A stretch of 64,000 nucleotides of DNA. It comes from Cavenderia fasciculata (Eukaryota; Evosea; Eumycetozoa; Acytosteliales; Cavenderiaceae). The notes beneath the pieces are model-generated. The model was not told where the DNA came from. It saw nothing but the letters and a program-made list of their open reading frames with translations, and did no database searches. The DNA is taken from the NCBI RefSeq assembly GCF_000203815.1, contig NW_004457639.1, positions 558,001-622,000 on the forward strand, in the 5' to 3' direction. Numbering within the stretch: the stretch's first letter is position 1; the number at the start of each line of letters is the position of its first letter. The position numbers and the translations under genes were made by a program. Of the stretch, positions 11,701 to 23,768 are shown in pieces.

Positions 11701-13667
11701 TATGGTTTTAGCACCAACCATACTGGTGATGAATGGGGTTACAGAGAATTGAATAGAGTTTGAAATTTGACTAAATGACGAAAGGGTGAATGGAGCATTG
11801 GTGACTGTATCGGGAACTGTAAAAATGATGGTTGTATCATTTAGAGATTGAAGACTACCAAATGATAATACAATCTTTGAGGTTATTAGACCAAAGTTTC
11901 TACCAACCACCGTGACGGTTCCATCGGTTGGATTTTGGGTCAATACTGGTGCCGACGGTGATGATGGAATGATGACTGGGGCAGGGAATGAGACCAAAAG
12001 GATTGTTTGTTTAGTTCCGAGATAAACAGATATCATTTCCTGAGCTCCACCAAGTCCAGCTGGATATTGACAAGATAGAGTGGTACCTGTGGCCAGATCT
12101 GGGCTGGTTGCGCATGGTAGGTTGGCTATCATTATTATTGCAGCAACAGGGTTACCAAGGTAATCTACGCTATTTAGGTATAAACCACTGATAGTGAGGT
12201 TACCACCGGCCAATGATAGAGGTGATACGGTAGAGAGTACTGGAGCCAATAGCATGGCCATATTTGATGCAGCCATTTGGTTACCAACACGAACATTGAC
12301 AACCCCATTCTTTAGGTCCGACGGAGCACTAAACACTAATCCATTTGTGATTAAACCGGTTGGTATGATCATTTGGTCTTCGTTTACAATGACTGTGATG
12401 ACTGACAAATCACTACCAAAGTTGTCACCGATGATGGAAATGACAGAACCTACTCCTTGGACCACCGACATGATGGTTGGAGCAGCATAGCTAATGAGGA
12501 CTGGTTCAGATTGGATTCCATCGGCCGTGACTGTCAAAGAGAGGTTGGCACCAACACCTGCAGGTGCAATAAATCCTAAAAAGGAGGCGTCCGAGTTGGA
12601 ATACGACGAACTGAGGGTTACTGGCTTGTTGTTGAATAATACCGACATATTGGTATCGGTTCCATTGGCACGAACCATTAAAAGGTACCGTCCAGAAATC
12701 ATTATCAGGCCACCTGCAACCGGAACGATAGGTACATTGGTAACGACTGGTTTAAAGTTGACTGGAAACCCTGGTGCCACCGATTGGAGGCCATCTACTT
12801 GCACTAGGATAAATCCATTGGATGTTTCAGGTGTGACAATGGCAAAGATTGTAGTATCATTGAATGATTGAATGGTTGGCATAATATTAGATACGTAAAC
12901 TCCGAGCAAGTTTATATTGCTACCAAAATTGAGACCTTGAATGATCAGACCAAAATCAGTATCACTTTGGGTGACCGTTGCAATGACGGGTGGAGCATAG
13001 ACATAATCAAAACTATTGGCTAAACCATTGATGTTTACAATGGCAACTTTGGTTCCAGTTCCCGCAGGAGCCTTACAAACTATATAGGTTGAGGAGGCGT
13101 CGATCCATGAGGAAAGCACTGGACAAGAGTTGTCTCCGATAGTGACCGTTTGTGACAGTGCATTGCCTAGACTGTCAAACGGATAAAAGGAAGTACCTTT
13201 GATGGTGAGGTTAGAGCCACCAGCAGTACCAACAGGAACCATTGAAACGATATAGGGAGAATACGAGACATAAAACGGTGTAGACAGCAGACCACTGACC
13301 GACAATTGGAACGGTCCATTCAATATATTATAGTTCCACGAAAAGACGGCTTGGTTTGGTGCTAGATATACTGGTGACAAAGAGGTATTGGTTCCAAGTG
13401 GATAGGTGGGTGCTATAAATTTTACATTGCTAGCTACTGTCCCAAAATTACTACCCAAAACTTGAATCGTTTGATAATTTGGATTTGCTTGTAATATAGT
13501 TGGTTGCTAAATAAACGATATAGAATTGATTATATATCTCTTGTAAAATTAATATGTGTAGTATTAACAAATAAGAGTGATTATTTTGTGTACAATCATA
13601 CCTGAGCAAAAACTCCGAAACTTAAACTCGAAGCAATTAAAAAAACCGCCAAAAATATCTTGATCAT
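8791..13667 (-). CDS. Secreted TIG/IPT-repeat and EGF adhesion protein A (Tgr/ComC-like)
   Basis: Exon 1 (13667-13602) encodes a 22-residue signal peptide ending VFAQ; exon 2 (13506-8791) carries the rest, 1593 aa in all. The extracellular part is a long series of IPT/TIG E-set repeats, with recurring GGSNLTIKGTSFYP, GKNFGASQA and TCQAPPGNG-type motifs. One EGF-like module follows near residues 1302-1330 (CSSHGTCVTSGQCQC), and then a beta-rich domain like that which follows EGF modules in dictyostelid ComC-type proteins. The C-terminus is a hydrophobic stretch with a three-residue tail (RLK), fitting either a GPI-addition signal or a tail-less membrane anchor. TIG proteins of this kind (the Tgr family) mediate cell-cell recognition in D. 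discoideum. It is a tandem paralog of the next gene. Confidence 0.85.
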
Positions 13668-14044
13668 TTTTGTGCTCTCTATTATTTTATATGTTGTGGA
13701 TGGGATAGAGTTAGCAATACATTTTTATTCATTCTCTCTCTTCTTATTACCTTTATAAATTTTGATTTATTCATCAAGTGACAAACTTTTTTTACTTTTG
13801 CTAAGGAGAGGAGAGAACACGATTAATCATATCCCCATCACTCCTGATTATCTCCTTTGACCAGAACCCATCAACTCGTTCTCTAAATTGGGACAAATCG
13901 GTGAACTGTAAAAATAAACAGAGTACTGTTCAATGAAAAAGTCATCCGATTTTGCCCTGGATCGACCCTAACAAGGACAAAATATTTTTGGTCGTGTTTT
14001 AATATTTATTTATTTATTTATTTATTTTTTGGACTTAATTTAAT
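13668..14044. other. Spacer and likely promoter of adhesion gene A
   Basis: The spacer is AT-rich and includes a TTTA microsatellite near 14007-14026. It contains a 21 bp block (13885-13905) that recurs with one mismatch upstream of adhesion gene B. No gene is seen here. Confidence 0.6.
13885..13905 (-). promoter_or_regulatory. 21 bp element shared upstream of both TIG adhesion genes (site A)
   Basis: The block AAATTGGGACAAATCGGTGA(A) lies about 220 bp upstream of the ATG at 13667. It matches 19738-19758 at 20 of 21 positions in the same orientation relative to the gene, while the flanking sequence matches poorly. Shared regulation is inferred from this alone. Confidence 0.4.
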
Positions 14045-17000
14045 TTAGAAAATAGATAATAAGATGAGTGATACTACAAATAAAATGATGGTTGACGGTG
14101 TGGTGATGGATGAAGATGATACAATACAGGCATCGGTTGATGGTGCAGTCTTTGATGTGGCTGAGAATATTGGATCGATTTCAACATAATCTCCAAATGA
14201 TGGAACTTGGATGGCAATGTATTGGATACCGTTGGTTGATGGTGTTGATGAATCAACTGATGTGATTGCTTGGATTGATGAGACCATTGCATAGTTTTCA
14301 TCGATTTCTACACGGTTGCTGAATGATGCCATCATTGTACCGACTGGTGTGTCAATGCTGTATGATTTGATGGTGGTGCTTGATGATGATGTATCGTATT
14401 GGTATTTGGTGGTTTCATTTTCACAGTTGTATTCAATATCTGATGGTGATTTGAATTGATAGATGATACGAAGTGAAGAGTTGGTTGATTCAAATGTAAA
14501 ACTATCGATAGTCATAAAATGTTTGATAGAGTTGGATGGGATGACAAGATCATCACCTATAAATGATTGGATGGATGATGTTGCATGTTTGGTGACATAG
14601 AGTTGAATGTTGTGAGTGGTTGCTGATGAGTTGTAAACAGTTGTATTACCAAATTCATTGTAGACATCCCATTTGGTGAGTGGAATAGTTTTAACGATAC
14701 TATTGTCTTGACGAACTTCTTGAATGTGTGAAAGTAGGAATTCCATTGAATTGTTAAACATTGTGAATTTACCTCCTGACACTGATCCAGAGTCACCAGC
14801 TACCAATGATTGAGTGTATGTGATTGAACAATCAGCTCCTGTGTATCCATTGTCGCATTGACATTGACCAGATGTGACACAGGTTCCATGTGATGAACAA
14901 GAGTTCAAACATTGTAACAATGTGTATTTGAATACTTTGGCAAAGGAAATTTCATCTGAATTGTCAGAACTAATAGTGACATCCAAAGTTGAAGTTGCAT
15001 TGTCGCCGACATTACTATCGAATAAACAAGTAATATGTTGAGCATCGACAACTACAACATTACTACATTGACTACCTCCAATGGTAACATAAGATTGTGG
15101 ATAGAATTCATTACCAACGATGGTGACGACATTTGATACGAGGTAGAATGATGATGAAATCGATGTGAGAACTGGTGGATTACTGTAGTAAGCAGTTGTT
15201 GAATAGGCATAGACAGAGTCAATTGATAATTCAACATCAGATTCGTATTGACTGGCATCACCAAGAGTACAATTCAACTTGGTTCCATCATTTCCATCGC
15301 CGGCCACTGGTGATGTACATTCTACTCCTCCAATATCGATTGAGATGGTGGTTGGAGTTGAATCCAATCTAGTTGTCCAAAGGTATTTACCGACTAGTTC
15401 AACAACACCTCCATATGGTGAGGTGGATGAGATAGAGCTGACCAATGCCTTGATCTTGAGTGGTAGAGTATTACTAACTTGACCGTCGACAGTGATTTTA
15501 ATATCTCCATTCTTTGATGGACCTGTCAATTTAGCAGACAGAGATGTTGCGCTGGTCAATGTTGTTGCAATGATTTGATTGTTGATTGTAATCTTTGCTA
15601 AGTCAAGGCCAAGATTGGTACCAGTGATGATTAGATTGTCACTATTACCTTGTTGGGCAATATTGGTGATTAAAGGTGCAATGTATGAGAGTGTGACTGA
15701 TGATGGCGATTGTGCTCCATCAATATAGACAATGACATTATGATTGACACCAGAACCTTGAGGTGAGGTACAAATAATTGATACTCCGTTGGCTACGGCA
15801 TTGGTACATTGTTGATTAAGATCAGCAATGACAACTGTGACATTGGTTGATGATCCATCCATTCTAGTTGGATATAGATAGTTTCCAACAATGGTCAATT
15901 GGTCACCTGTTGTTTTGATTGGCTTTGCAACGGATGTGATGAGTGGCTTGATTGCGAGTGGCACTGGATTTGAAATACGACCGTCGGCAAGTTTGACAGT
16001 GACTAGTGCATTTCTCATTGCTGTGGGTGATGGTACCACTAGGAATGTACTGTTGACATAGATAATGGTTAGGAGTTGAGTATTGTCAAAGAATATGCCT
16101 ACACCTGCTTGTGAGGCACCGAAATTCTTTCCAGCGATCGAGACTGCTGAATTATCATTGGCGACGACAACTGAATTGATGACTGGTGATCCATAGGCAA
16201 AGTTGATAGTGTCAAATAAATTAACGACTTGAACGGTGACTTGAACATTAATTCCATTTCCTGGAGGAGCTAGACAAGTGATATAACTCATATCCTGACC
16301 ATCGGCAATCTTTACAACATTGGTACATGGAACATTGTTTGGGAACCAGACTGCTATTGGAAGGGGTGTTCCAAAGGCATCGACATTATTGAGGTAGAGA
16401 CCACCAATCTTGATTTCACCACCTTCAGCATCGGCTGAAGTGATTGATTTGAGAATTGGTCCAATTGGTTGGGAATAGATGGAAGATATTTGACCAGAGA
16501 CGTTGACAGTGATGACATCGCTGAGGACAAAAGTAGGGAGGGTTGCAGTGATTAAAGTGTCGGTGGCAACTATTTGACTACATTGAACATTTGGTTGTTT
16601 GGAAAATAATACTTGGACGTTTGAAGATACAGCTCCAAATGAAGTACCCAAGATGCTGATTGTTTGGGTGTAGTGATTGGCAACTGATTCTTGGACAATT
16701 GAAGTAATAGTTGGAGTTGGATACGAGAATACAAAGGTGGCAATTTGACCATCGATTGTCAGTGCCAAAGTATGATTTGCACCAGTACCGGCTGGCAGAG
16801 GGAATGTTAACGAGGTACCTTGCAGTGTAATTTGTGATGTGATTGGAGCACCACCATCAATTTGGATAGATGCAACTGTAGGAGTTTGGTTGGTTCTCAT
16901 AGATGTAAGGTATTTACCAAGCAGCGTAGTAGTTGATCCTTGGGTTTTAGCACCTGACATACTAGTGATGAGTGGAGTGGCGTTGAATGTAACAGCGTTT

Positions 17001-19430
17001 GAGATTTGTGAAAACGACTTGACAGTGAATGGACCATTGGTAACTGTTTCGGCAACGACAAAGACGATGGTGGTGTCAGTGACTGATCTGAGGACACCAA
17101 ATAATACTTGGATCGAACCAAAATTGGTTCCAAAGTTCTTGCCAGTGACGGTAACCGTTCGATCGGTTGTATTTTGAGTCAAAACCGATGATGTGATGAT
17201 TGGTGCTGGGAAAGAGACAAATAATATTCTTGATTGGGCACCAATGGAAACAGTCAAAAAAAGACTGGCTCCACCTAGACCAGTTGGGTATTCACAAGTT
17301 AGAGTGGATCCGGTGCCTTGAATGTTGGTGAGTTGAGTGTTACCCAACACTACAGACACAATAAGAGGGGCGTTAAGGTAATCGACGGTATTGAGATAGG
17401 CACCAGTGATAGTGAGGTTACCACCAGTAAGACTGAGAGTATTGACCGAAGTGAGCACTGGAGTCAAAATTAAAGTAGAATTGGATGCAGCCATTTGATT
17501 ACCAACTCGAACGTTGATAACTCCATTCTTGAGATCTGCTGGAGAGTTAAATGATACTCCGCCGTTTGGTACAAATGCAGTTGGAACATATTCTTGGCCA
17601 TTATTGGCAACTACTTTGATGACTGACAAATCAGCTCCAAAATTTGTACCAAAGATAGTAATGGCAGGAAATACTCCTTGGGCAACTGAAGAGATGGTTG
17701 GTGCATCATAACTAAACAAGAATGGATCAGACACAACTCCATCGATCGAGACTGTCAATGGGAGGTTGGCACCAACACCCGAGGGTGCGATAACAGTTAA
17801 AAAGGAGGCAACAAAGTTGGCAGTCGATGAGCTGGCGGAAGCTGGCTTGCCGTTGAATAAAATCGACATGGTAGAAAGGGCTCCGTTGGCACGGAGCATT
17901 GAGAGGTATCTACCAGTGATGGTTACTGTGCCGCCAGTTAATGGGATCACAGGTACAGCTGTGATGACTGGCTTGAAATTAATTGGGAAAGGAGCGGATG
18001 ATATTGTATTGACTCGGACTTGGATGACTCCATTCGAGGACGTTGCCCATACAGTGCCGACAATGGTAGTATCATTGAATGAAGTGATCAAAACGGCATT
18101 TGAGTTGATGGTAAGGGTGACAACATCCTTGTTTGGTCCAAAATTGGCTCCTTGGATGGTAATTCCATAGTCTGAGTTGCTTTGGATGATGGAAGTGATT
18201 TCTGGGACACCAAATGTATAGGCAAAGTTATTACTGGCTAAACCATTGATGGTAACAATTGCAGTTTGGGTTCCGGTTCCGGCAGGAGCTCGGCAAACGA
18301 GATAGGTAAAGGAGGCGTCCATTGATGATGAAAGAATGGGACAATCGTTTCCACCGATGGTGACAGACGCTGTGAGTGCATTTCCTAGACTGTCAAATGG
18401 ATACAGCGAGGTACCTTTGATGGTAATGTTGGAGCCACCGGACATACCAACCGAGTTCATTGAATTGATGACTGGATAAAACGAGAGAGTAAATGGTACC
18501 GACATTTGGCCGTCGACTGATACTTGAGCTGGTCCATTCAAAACATTGACGTTGGTCACTTCAAAGATGGCAGTTGTGTGTGAGACAGCCGTTGGAGCAA
18601 TAGAGGTATTGGTTCCAAGTGGATAGGTTGGTGCAACCAAACTGATCTTGGCAACATTGGCACCAAGGTTTGAACCAGAGATAACGACCGTATTGGCACC
18701 TGCGTCGGCACTAGTGACGGCGGGGGCCTGATACCATAACTGGTATGGAGCAGAACTATAACCAGTAACCGTTTTGGAAACCAATGTGACTAGACCAGTT
18801 CCGGCTGGAGCGGTGACTGTCACTGAAGCTAGAAGATTGGCTGTTCCAGACGTATAAGAAGTGATTGGGATAGAGGTACCATTAAAAAGTGCAGTTGGTT
18901 GGTAATTGGCTCTGAAATAGTATCCTTGATAGACGATGGATCCTCCATTGGTAGGTGGTCTGGTACACGTTGTGATCACGGGAGTCAAATACGCTACAAG
19001 GCCATTTGATGAGACACCATCGACAGTGACACTGAAAGATGCATCTTGACCGTTGGATGGCATCGCTATTTTTAATTGAGTATCTGGTACTACAATATTA
19101 ATTCCAGTTGTGATGTCTGGAATGTTTGACTTCAAAACAATGACTGCTGGATTGGTTCCAAAACCAGTTCCATCAATGATAATATTAGTTCCATCTTGTT
19201 TAATACTTGTAATGGTTGGTGTCTAATATAAATATATATATATATATAAAAATAAAAAGATAAAGAATATTGAATTAATATTAATATCAAAGCAAACAAA
19301 CAGGTCAGGTCAGGTGTGATATAATAATAATAATACATACTTGAGCCAAAACTAAGGTTAAACATGATAATAATAAAAAAATACCCAAAAATATATTTTT
19401 GGGTGTTGATAATAAATCTATTTGTTTCAT
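14045..19430 (-). CDS. Secreted TIG/IPT-repeat and EGF adhesion protein B (Tgr/ComC-like)
   Basis: Exon 1 (19430-19341) encodes a 30-residue N-terminus with signal peptide (FLLLSCLTLVLAQ); exon 2 (19222-14045) carries the rest, 1755 aa in all. Domain order matches protein A: TIG repeats, one EGF-like module near residues 1470-1500, a ComC-type beta domain and a C-terminal hydrophobic end with no cytoplasmic tail (IILFVVSLILLSIF), which suggests a GPI anchor. It has about 160 more N-terminal residues than A, roughly two extra TIG repeats. Its last 250 residues are almost identical to those of A, and further identical blocks lie in the middle repeats, whereas the first repeats differ at many positions. 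Likely role is cell-surface recognition, by family. Confidence 0.85.
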
Positions 19431-20544
19431 CTATAAATTAATAATGATATATATATATATATATATATATTTGGATGAAATAATTTAGGATTAGTAATCA
19501 AATTTAAAAAATGCAAATATAATAAATAATAAATATTTATAATATAATAAATATAATATTTTTTTTGTCACGTACCTTTTTGAAAAAAACGATAAATAAA
19601 TAAATATAGATAAATAACTTAATGATGATTTAATAATGAATTCTAATTTCCACGGTTTTATAACATATGCGAAGGAAACCGTGAGGAATGAACCAGACTA
19701 AAAAGATGGAGAAATACGAAAACCATACGATAGTTCGAAATTGGGATAAATCGGTGAAGCAGAAAAAAACAAAATGGTCTGTTCTACGAAAAACTCATTG
19801 AACAATGAATTTGTTTTGGGGCCAAGCCCTAAACCATGGTTCCTGTTGAATGTTCATCTAACTATCATCTACATTCAACATAGATCTACCATTCGATGAA
19901 GAATGTAAAAGCAATCATCAGACTTTCTTTTCACTCTATCAGTCGATTGGTCGATCTTTGTTTATCTTGGTCAATTATAGATAAATGACAAACCTTGCTC
20001 GTCATCATTGACCACTGAATGAAGATCTGTTGCTTCCTTGAATAATGATCGAGGTTAATAAACTTTTAAGAATAAGAATGCGATTAATAGACTAAAGATA
20101 GCTAAATATTCTCAATGTTTAATGATGACCATACATACACCTGCCTCTCTGTTAATAACTTGATGAGTAATGGTTGGGTGGCTGTGCACAGACCTCCAAC
20201 TCTTCTCTGATACTGATGCGATCACTCTCCTACTTCCTTCATCGCGTTCCTCTTCCTTTTTTGTTAATTATAATCCTATAACTTTTATTATTATCTTTGT
20301 TGAAAGAATAAAAAAAAAAAAAACAAACGAACGAAAATATATGCATTATACTCATGCTCCGATGTTCACTGTGTTGTTTTCTTTTTTAATATTTTTACAA
20401 AAGCTCAGTACAAACATAATAATGTTCTTGAAACAACGATCATAAATTAACAACAAAAATTATTTAATAAAAAAAAATATTCTATTGATCAACCAGTCAC
20501 CAGTAATTGTATTAGTAGTAACATTACATTCATTACAAATAAGA
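19431..20544. other. Intergenic region between adhesion gene B and the second pseudo-GTPase array
   Basis: This 1.1 kb region separates divergently transcribed genes. It contains a TA run (19447-19470), the second copy of the shared 21 bp block (19738-19758) and otherwise no recognisable gene. Short open frames here (for example 20170-20445) look like chance. Confidence 0.6.
19738..19758 (-). promoter_or_regulatory. 21 bp element shared upstream of both TIG adhesion genes (site B)
   Basis: AAATTGGGATAAATCGGTGA(A) lies about 310 bp upstream of the ATG at 19430. It matches site A (13885-13905) at 20 of 21 bases with the same orientation to its gene. Confidence 0.4.
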
Positions 20545-21949
20545 ATGACAATAGCGCGTACTACATGGTTGTCAGGACTTAACTTGGGAATCTTAGGTAA
20601 CCCAGGTGTTGGCAAGAATACTTTTGTTCAATCTTTCTTTAATTCACCAATTGATCGAGCAAACATTTCAACTGAAATATATATTGTGAATCAACTCGAT
20701 AACCATGTTAAATGGAACTATCAATTTTGTAATCTTCAAACAAAGTTCAATCTTGTATGTATCATCATTCATCATCATCTATCAACAGTCAAGTCACACT
20801 ACTAATCTGTCTATATTTATGTTTTAGAGATTTAATACTTATTCAAATCCATCTGACGACTCTGATGATATTCAATCTAGGACTATCCGTGAAATGCTTA
20901 GTAGCGCATTCTTTTGTAATTTAAACATAATTTTTATATTGTTTGATGTCACCAATCTACAATCATTTGAAAGTCTGATGTATTGGTATGATGAAGCAAA
21001 GAAGTACTGCAGCACACTCAAGTTCGAGACAGTTGTAATCGTCGGAACAAAAAGAGATTTGGTCAATCAAAGAAAGGTGACAAGAGAACAAGCAAACGGG
21101 TTTGCACTTGGTCTTGGTTTTTCTTACTTTGAAATTGGTAAAGATGATGATGATGATGATGATGATACTTGTATCGATAGAGTATATAGTATAATAGCAA
21201 GACATTTAAATGATAAAGTTTGCAAGGATTTTAGAACCAGAGAAAAATTTTTATATTTAGATTTGGATTCTATCATTTCTTCATCACCATTTCTTCTTCC
21301 TCCTCCTAAAACAACAACAACAACAACAACAAAAGATCAATTATTTTATTTTGTTTTTAGATCAATGACCATTCGAAACAATATATTTAAACAAATTACA
21401 AAGATACATTCAGATTTAAATGTACAAGTTGCTCGAGGCATTGGGATTCCAAACATTACATTTTGGTGTTCTAATCGATATATCAATGTTTTGAAATACT
21501 ATCAAAAAACAAAACTACCAATAGAGATTAATAATATTCCTAAATTAACATCGATTCTTAGAATGCCAAATAACTTGGAGTTGTTACAATACATTTTAGA
21601 AAATATCGGTAGAAATCTAAATCAAAAAGAAAAAAATCAGATAATGAATGAGGTAATGGTTGGAGGTGATTTATCAATGATTCAATACCTTTACAGTCAA
21701 GAGTATTATTGGACATTTGAAGGATTATGGATGGCCATTGCATTCAACCATATAGATAGTGTAGAATTCATCATTGAAAAGTCTGGTGATGTAAGGATAA
21801 AAGAGTGGTTTGATTTGACTAATCAATCTCTAGAAATGTGTATTGGTGTTGCCAAATCATACAATAGAAAAGAAATTGAAAATGAATTAAAAAAGAAACA
21901 ATCTTTGGCATTTAAATTATCAAATATGTTTCAAAAATTAAGATATTAA
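20545..21949 (+). CDS. Rab-like pseudo-GTPase fused to ankyrin-like repeats, copy 3
   Basis: Exons 20545-20754 and 20828-21949 join in phase 0 to give 443 aa. The N-terminus MTIARTTWLSGL leads to GNPGVGKNTF near residues 18-27. The glycines and Lys are kept but the Mg-binding Ser/Thr is Asn, the same change as the dominant-negative Ras S17N. The first 30 residues of exon 2, where DxxG should stand, are Ser/Asp-rich and unlike the other copies. IFILFDVTNLQSFESL, GTKRDLVNQR and REQANGFA follow. A run of Asp residues (about eight, encoded by GAT repeats) sits in the loop after the G5 position. The Thr-rich linker and ankyrin-like repeats (NNLELLQYILEN, GGDLSMIQYLYSQ, NHIDSVEFII) complete the protein. 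It looks intact. Confidence 0.8.
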
Positions 21950-22212
21950 AAATATTAATCAACAAATCTTTTTTAATAATAATAATAATTATATTAATAA
22001 TTAGATGTCAGTTTCCCTTTGAGGGAAAATCATAGCGATAGTCCTTTATTGGAAAGAACATGCAAAAAAAAAAAAGATTTATTTTACTTCTTTGTTCTTT
22101 CCGGAACTACCCAAGTCGACTTTTTTGATTTAAAAAAAAATCAAATCTATTTTTTCATAGGGAAAATATTCGCAATTCATTGTATTAGCAACATTACATT
22201 ATACAAATAATA

Positions 22213-23631
22213 ATGACTGAAGCACGTACTACATGGTTGTCAGGACTTGATGTAGCAATTGTAGGTAATCTAGGTGTTGGAAAGCATACTTTTATTCAAT
22301 CTTTTCTTAATTCACCAATTGTTCGAGCAGCAACAGAGACACCAACCAATATCGAGATTACGAATCAACTAGATAATCATGTTAAATGGAACTATCAATT
22401 TTGTAATCTTCAAACAAAGTTCAATCTTGTATGTATCATCATTCATCATCATCATCATCATCAACAGACGACTACATGTGTTTAATGAACTGTGACTAAT
22501 CTAATCTGTCTGTCTTGATTTATGTTTTAGAGATTAAAGCCTTCAAATACATCAAAAGATTCGAATTCTTCTGGTGATCATCCACCTATTATAAATCAAT
22601 TAATTTGTGGTGGATTCTACAATTTTCTAAATATACTATTTATATTGTTTGATGTCACCAATCTACAATCATTTGAAAATCTTAAAGATTGGTATGATGA
22701 AGCAAACCAGTACAGCATATCTCATTTCGATACGGTGATCGTTGGAACAAAAAGAGATTTGGTTGACCAAAGAAAGATTACAAGAGAACAAGCAAATGAT
22801 TATGCGCTTGGTCTTGGTAGTTCATACTTTGAAGTTGGTCAAGATGACGATGATGGTACTTGTATCGATAGAGTATATAGTATAATAACAAAACATTTAT
22901 ATGAAAATATATGCAAGGATATGATAGCACCTAGTGAAAAGTTTTTATATTTGGAATTGGATAGTATTTCATCTCCTCCTCAATCAACCAAATCAACAAC
23001 AACAACAATTAAAGATCAATTATTTTATTCTGTATATAGATTAAAATATATTCAAAACAATATATTTAAACAAATTACAAAGATACATTCAGATTTAAAT
23101 GTACATGTTGTTCGAGGCATTGGAATGCCAAACATTGAATTTTGGTGTACCAATCGATATATCAATGTTTTGAAATACTATCAGAAAACAAAACTACCAA
23201 TAGAGTTTAATTGTATCATTAAATCTATTACTAAATTATCATCGATTCTCAGAATGCCAAATAACTTGGAGTTGTTACAATATATTGTAGAAAATATTGG
23301 TAGAAATCTAAAACAAAAAGACAAAAATCGAATAATGAATGAAGTAATGGTTGGAGGTGATTTATCAATGGTTCAATACCTTTACAGTCAAGAATATTAT
23401 TGGACAAATGAAGGATTACGGATGGCCATTACATTCAACCATTTAGATATTATTAAATTCATCATTGAAAAGTCTGGTGATGTAAAGATAAAAGAGTGGT
23501 TTGATTTGACTGATCAGAGTCTAGAAATGTGTATTGGTGTTGCCAAATCATACAATAGAAAAGAAATTGAAAATATATTAAAAAAGAAACAATCTTTGAA
23601 ATTTAAATTATCAAATATGTTCAAAAATTAA
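22213..23631 (+). CDS. Rab-like pseudo-GTPase fused to ankyrin-like repeats, copy 4
   Basis: Exons 22213-22428 and 22531-23631 join in phase 0 to give 438 aa. The start MTEARTTWLSGLDVAIV and the first exon closely follow copy 3. The P-loop is GNLGVGKHTF with His in place of Ser/Thr. Exon 2 opens with a segment rich in Ser, Asn and Pro that matches no other copy and has no DxxG. ILFDVTNLQSFENL and GTKRDLVDQR are kept. The C-terminal half, from SDLNVHVVRGIG through the ankyrin-like repeats to KLSNMFKN, is very close to copy 3, so these two are the youngest pair in the array. No premature stop or frame break is seen. Confidence 0.8.
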
Positions 23632-23768
23632 AATAGAGTATTAATAAATATTAATTGTGTATAATCATAAAAATGAAATTCTCTCTCTGCCTCTCTCATT
23701 TTTGTTTTTTTTTTTAATCTTATTGTTAGATTTCGAATTAATAATAAGTATTATTAGTAAACTAAAGA

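Noticed and set aside
9638-18170. Plus-strand and alternate-frame open frames within the two TIG genes
   Set aside because: They recur at matching places in both paralogs because the underlying genes are duplicated; the minus-strand frame carries all recognisable domains.
20170-20445. Open frame before the second array
   Set aside because: Low-complexity hydrophobic text over an A tract, with no splice or paralog support.
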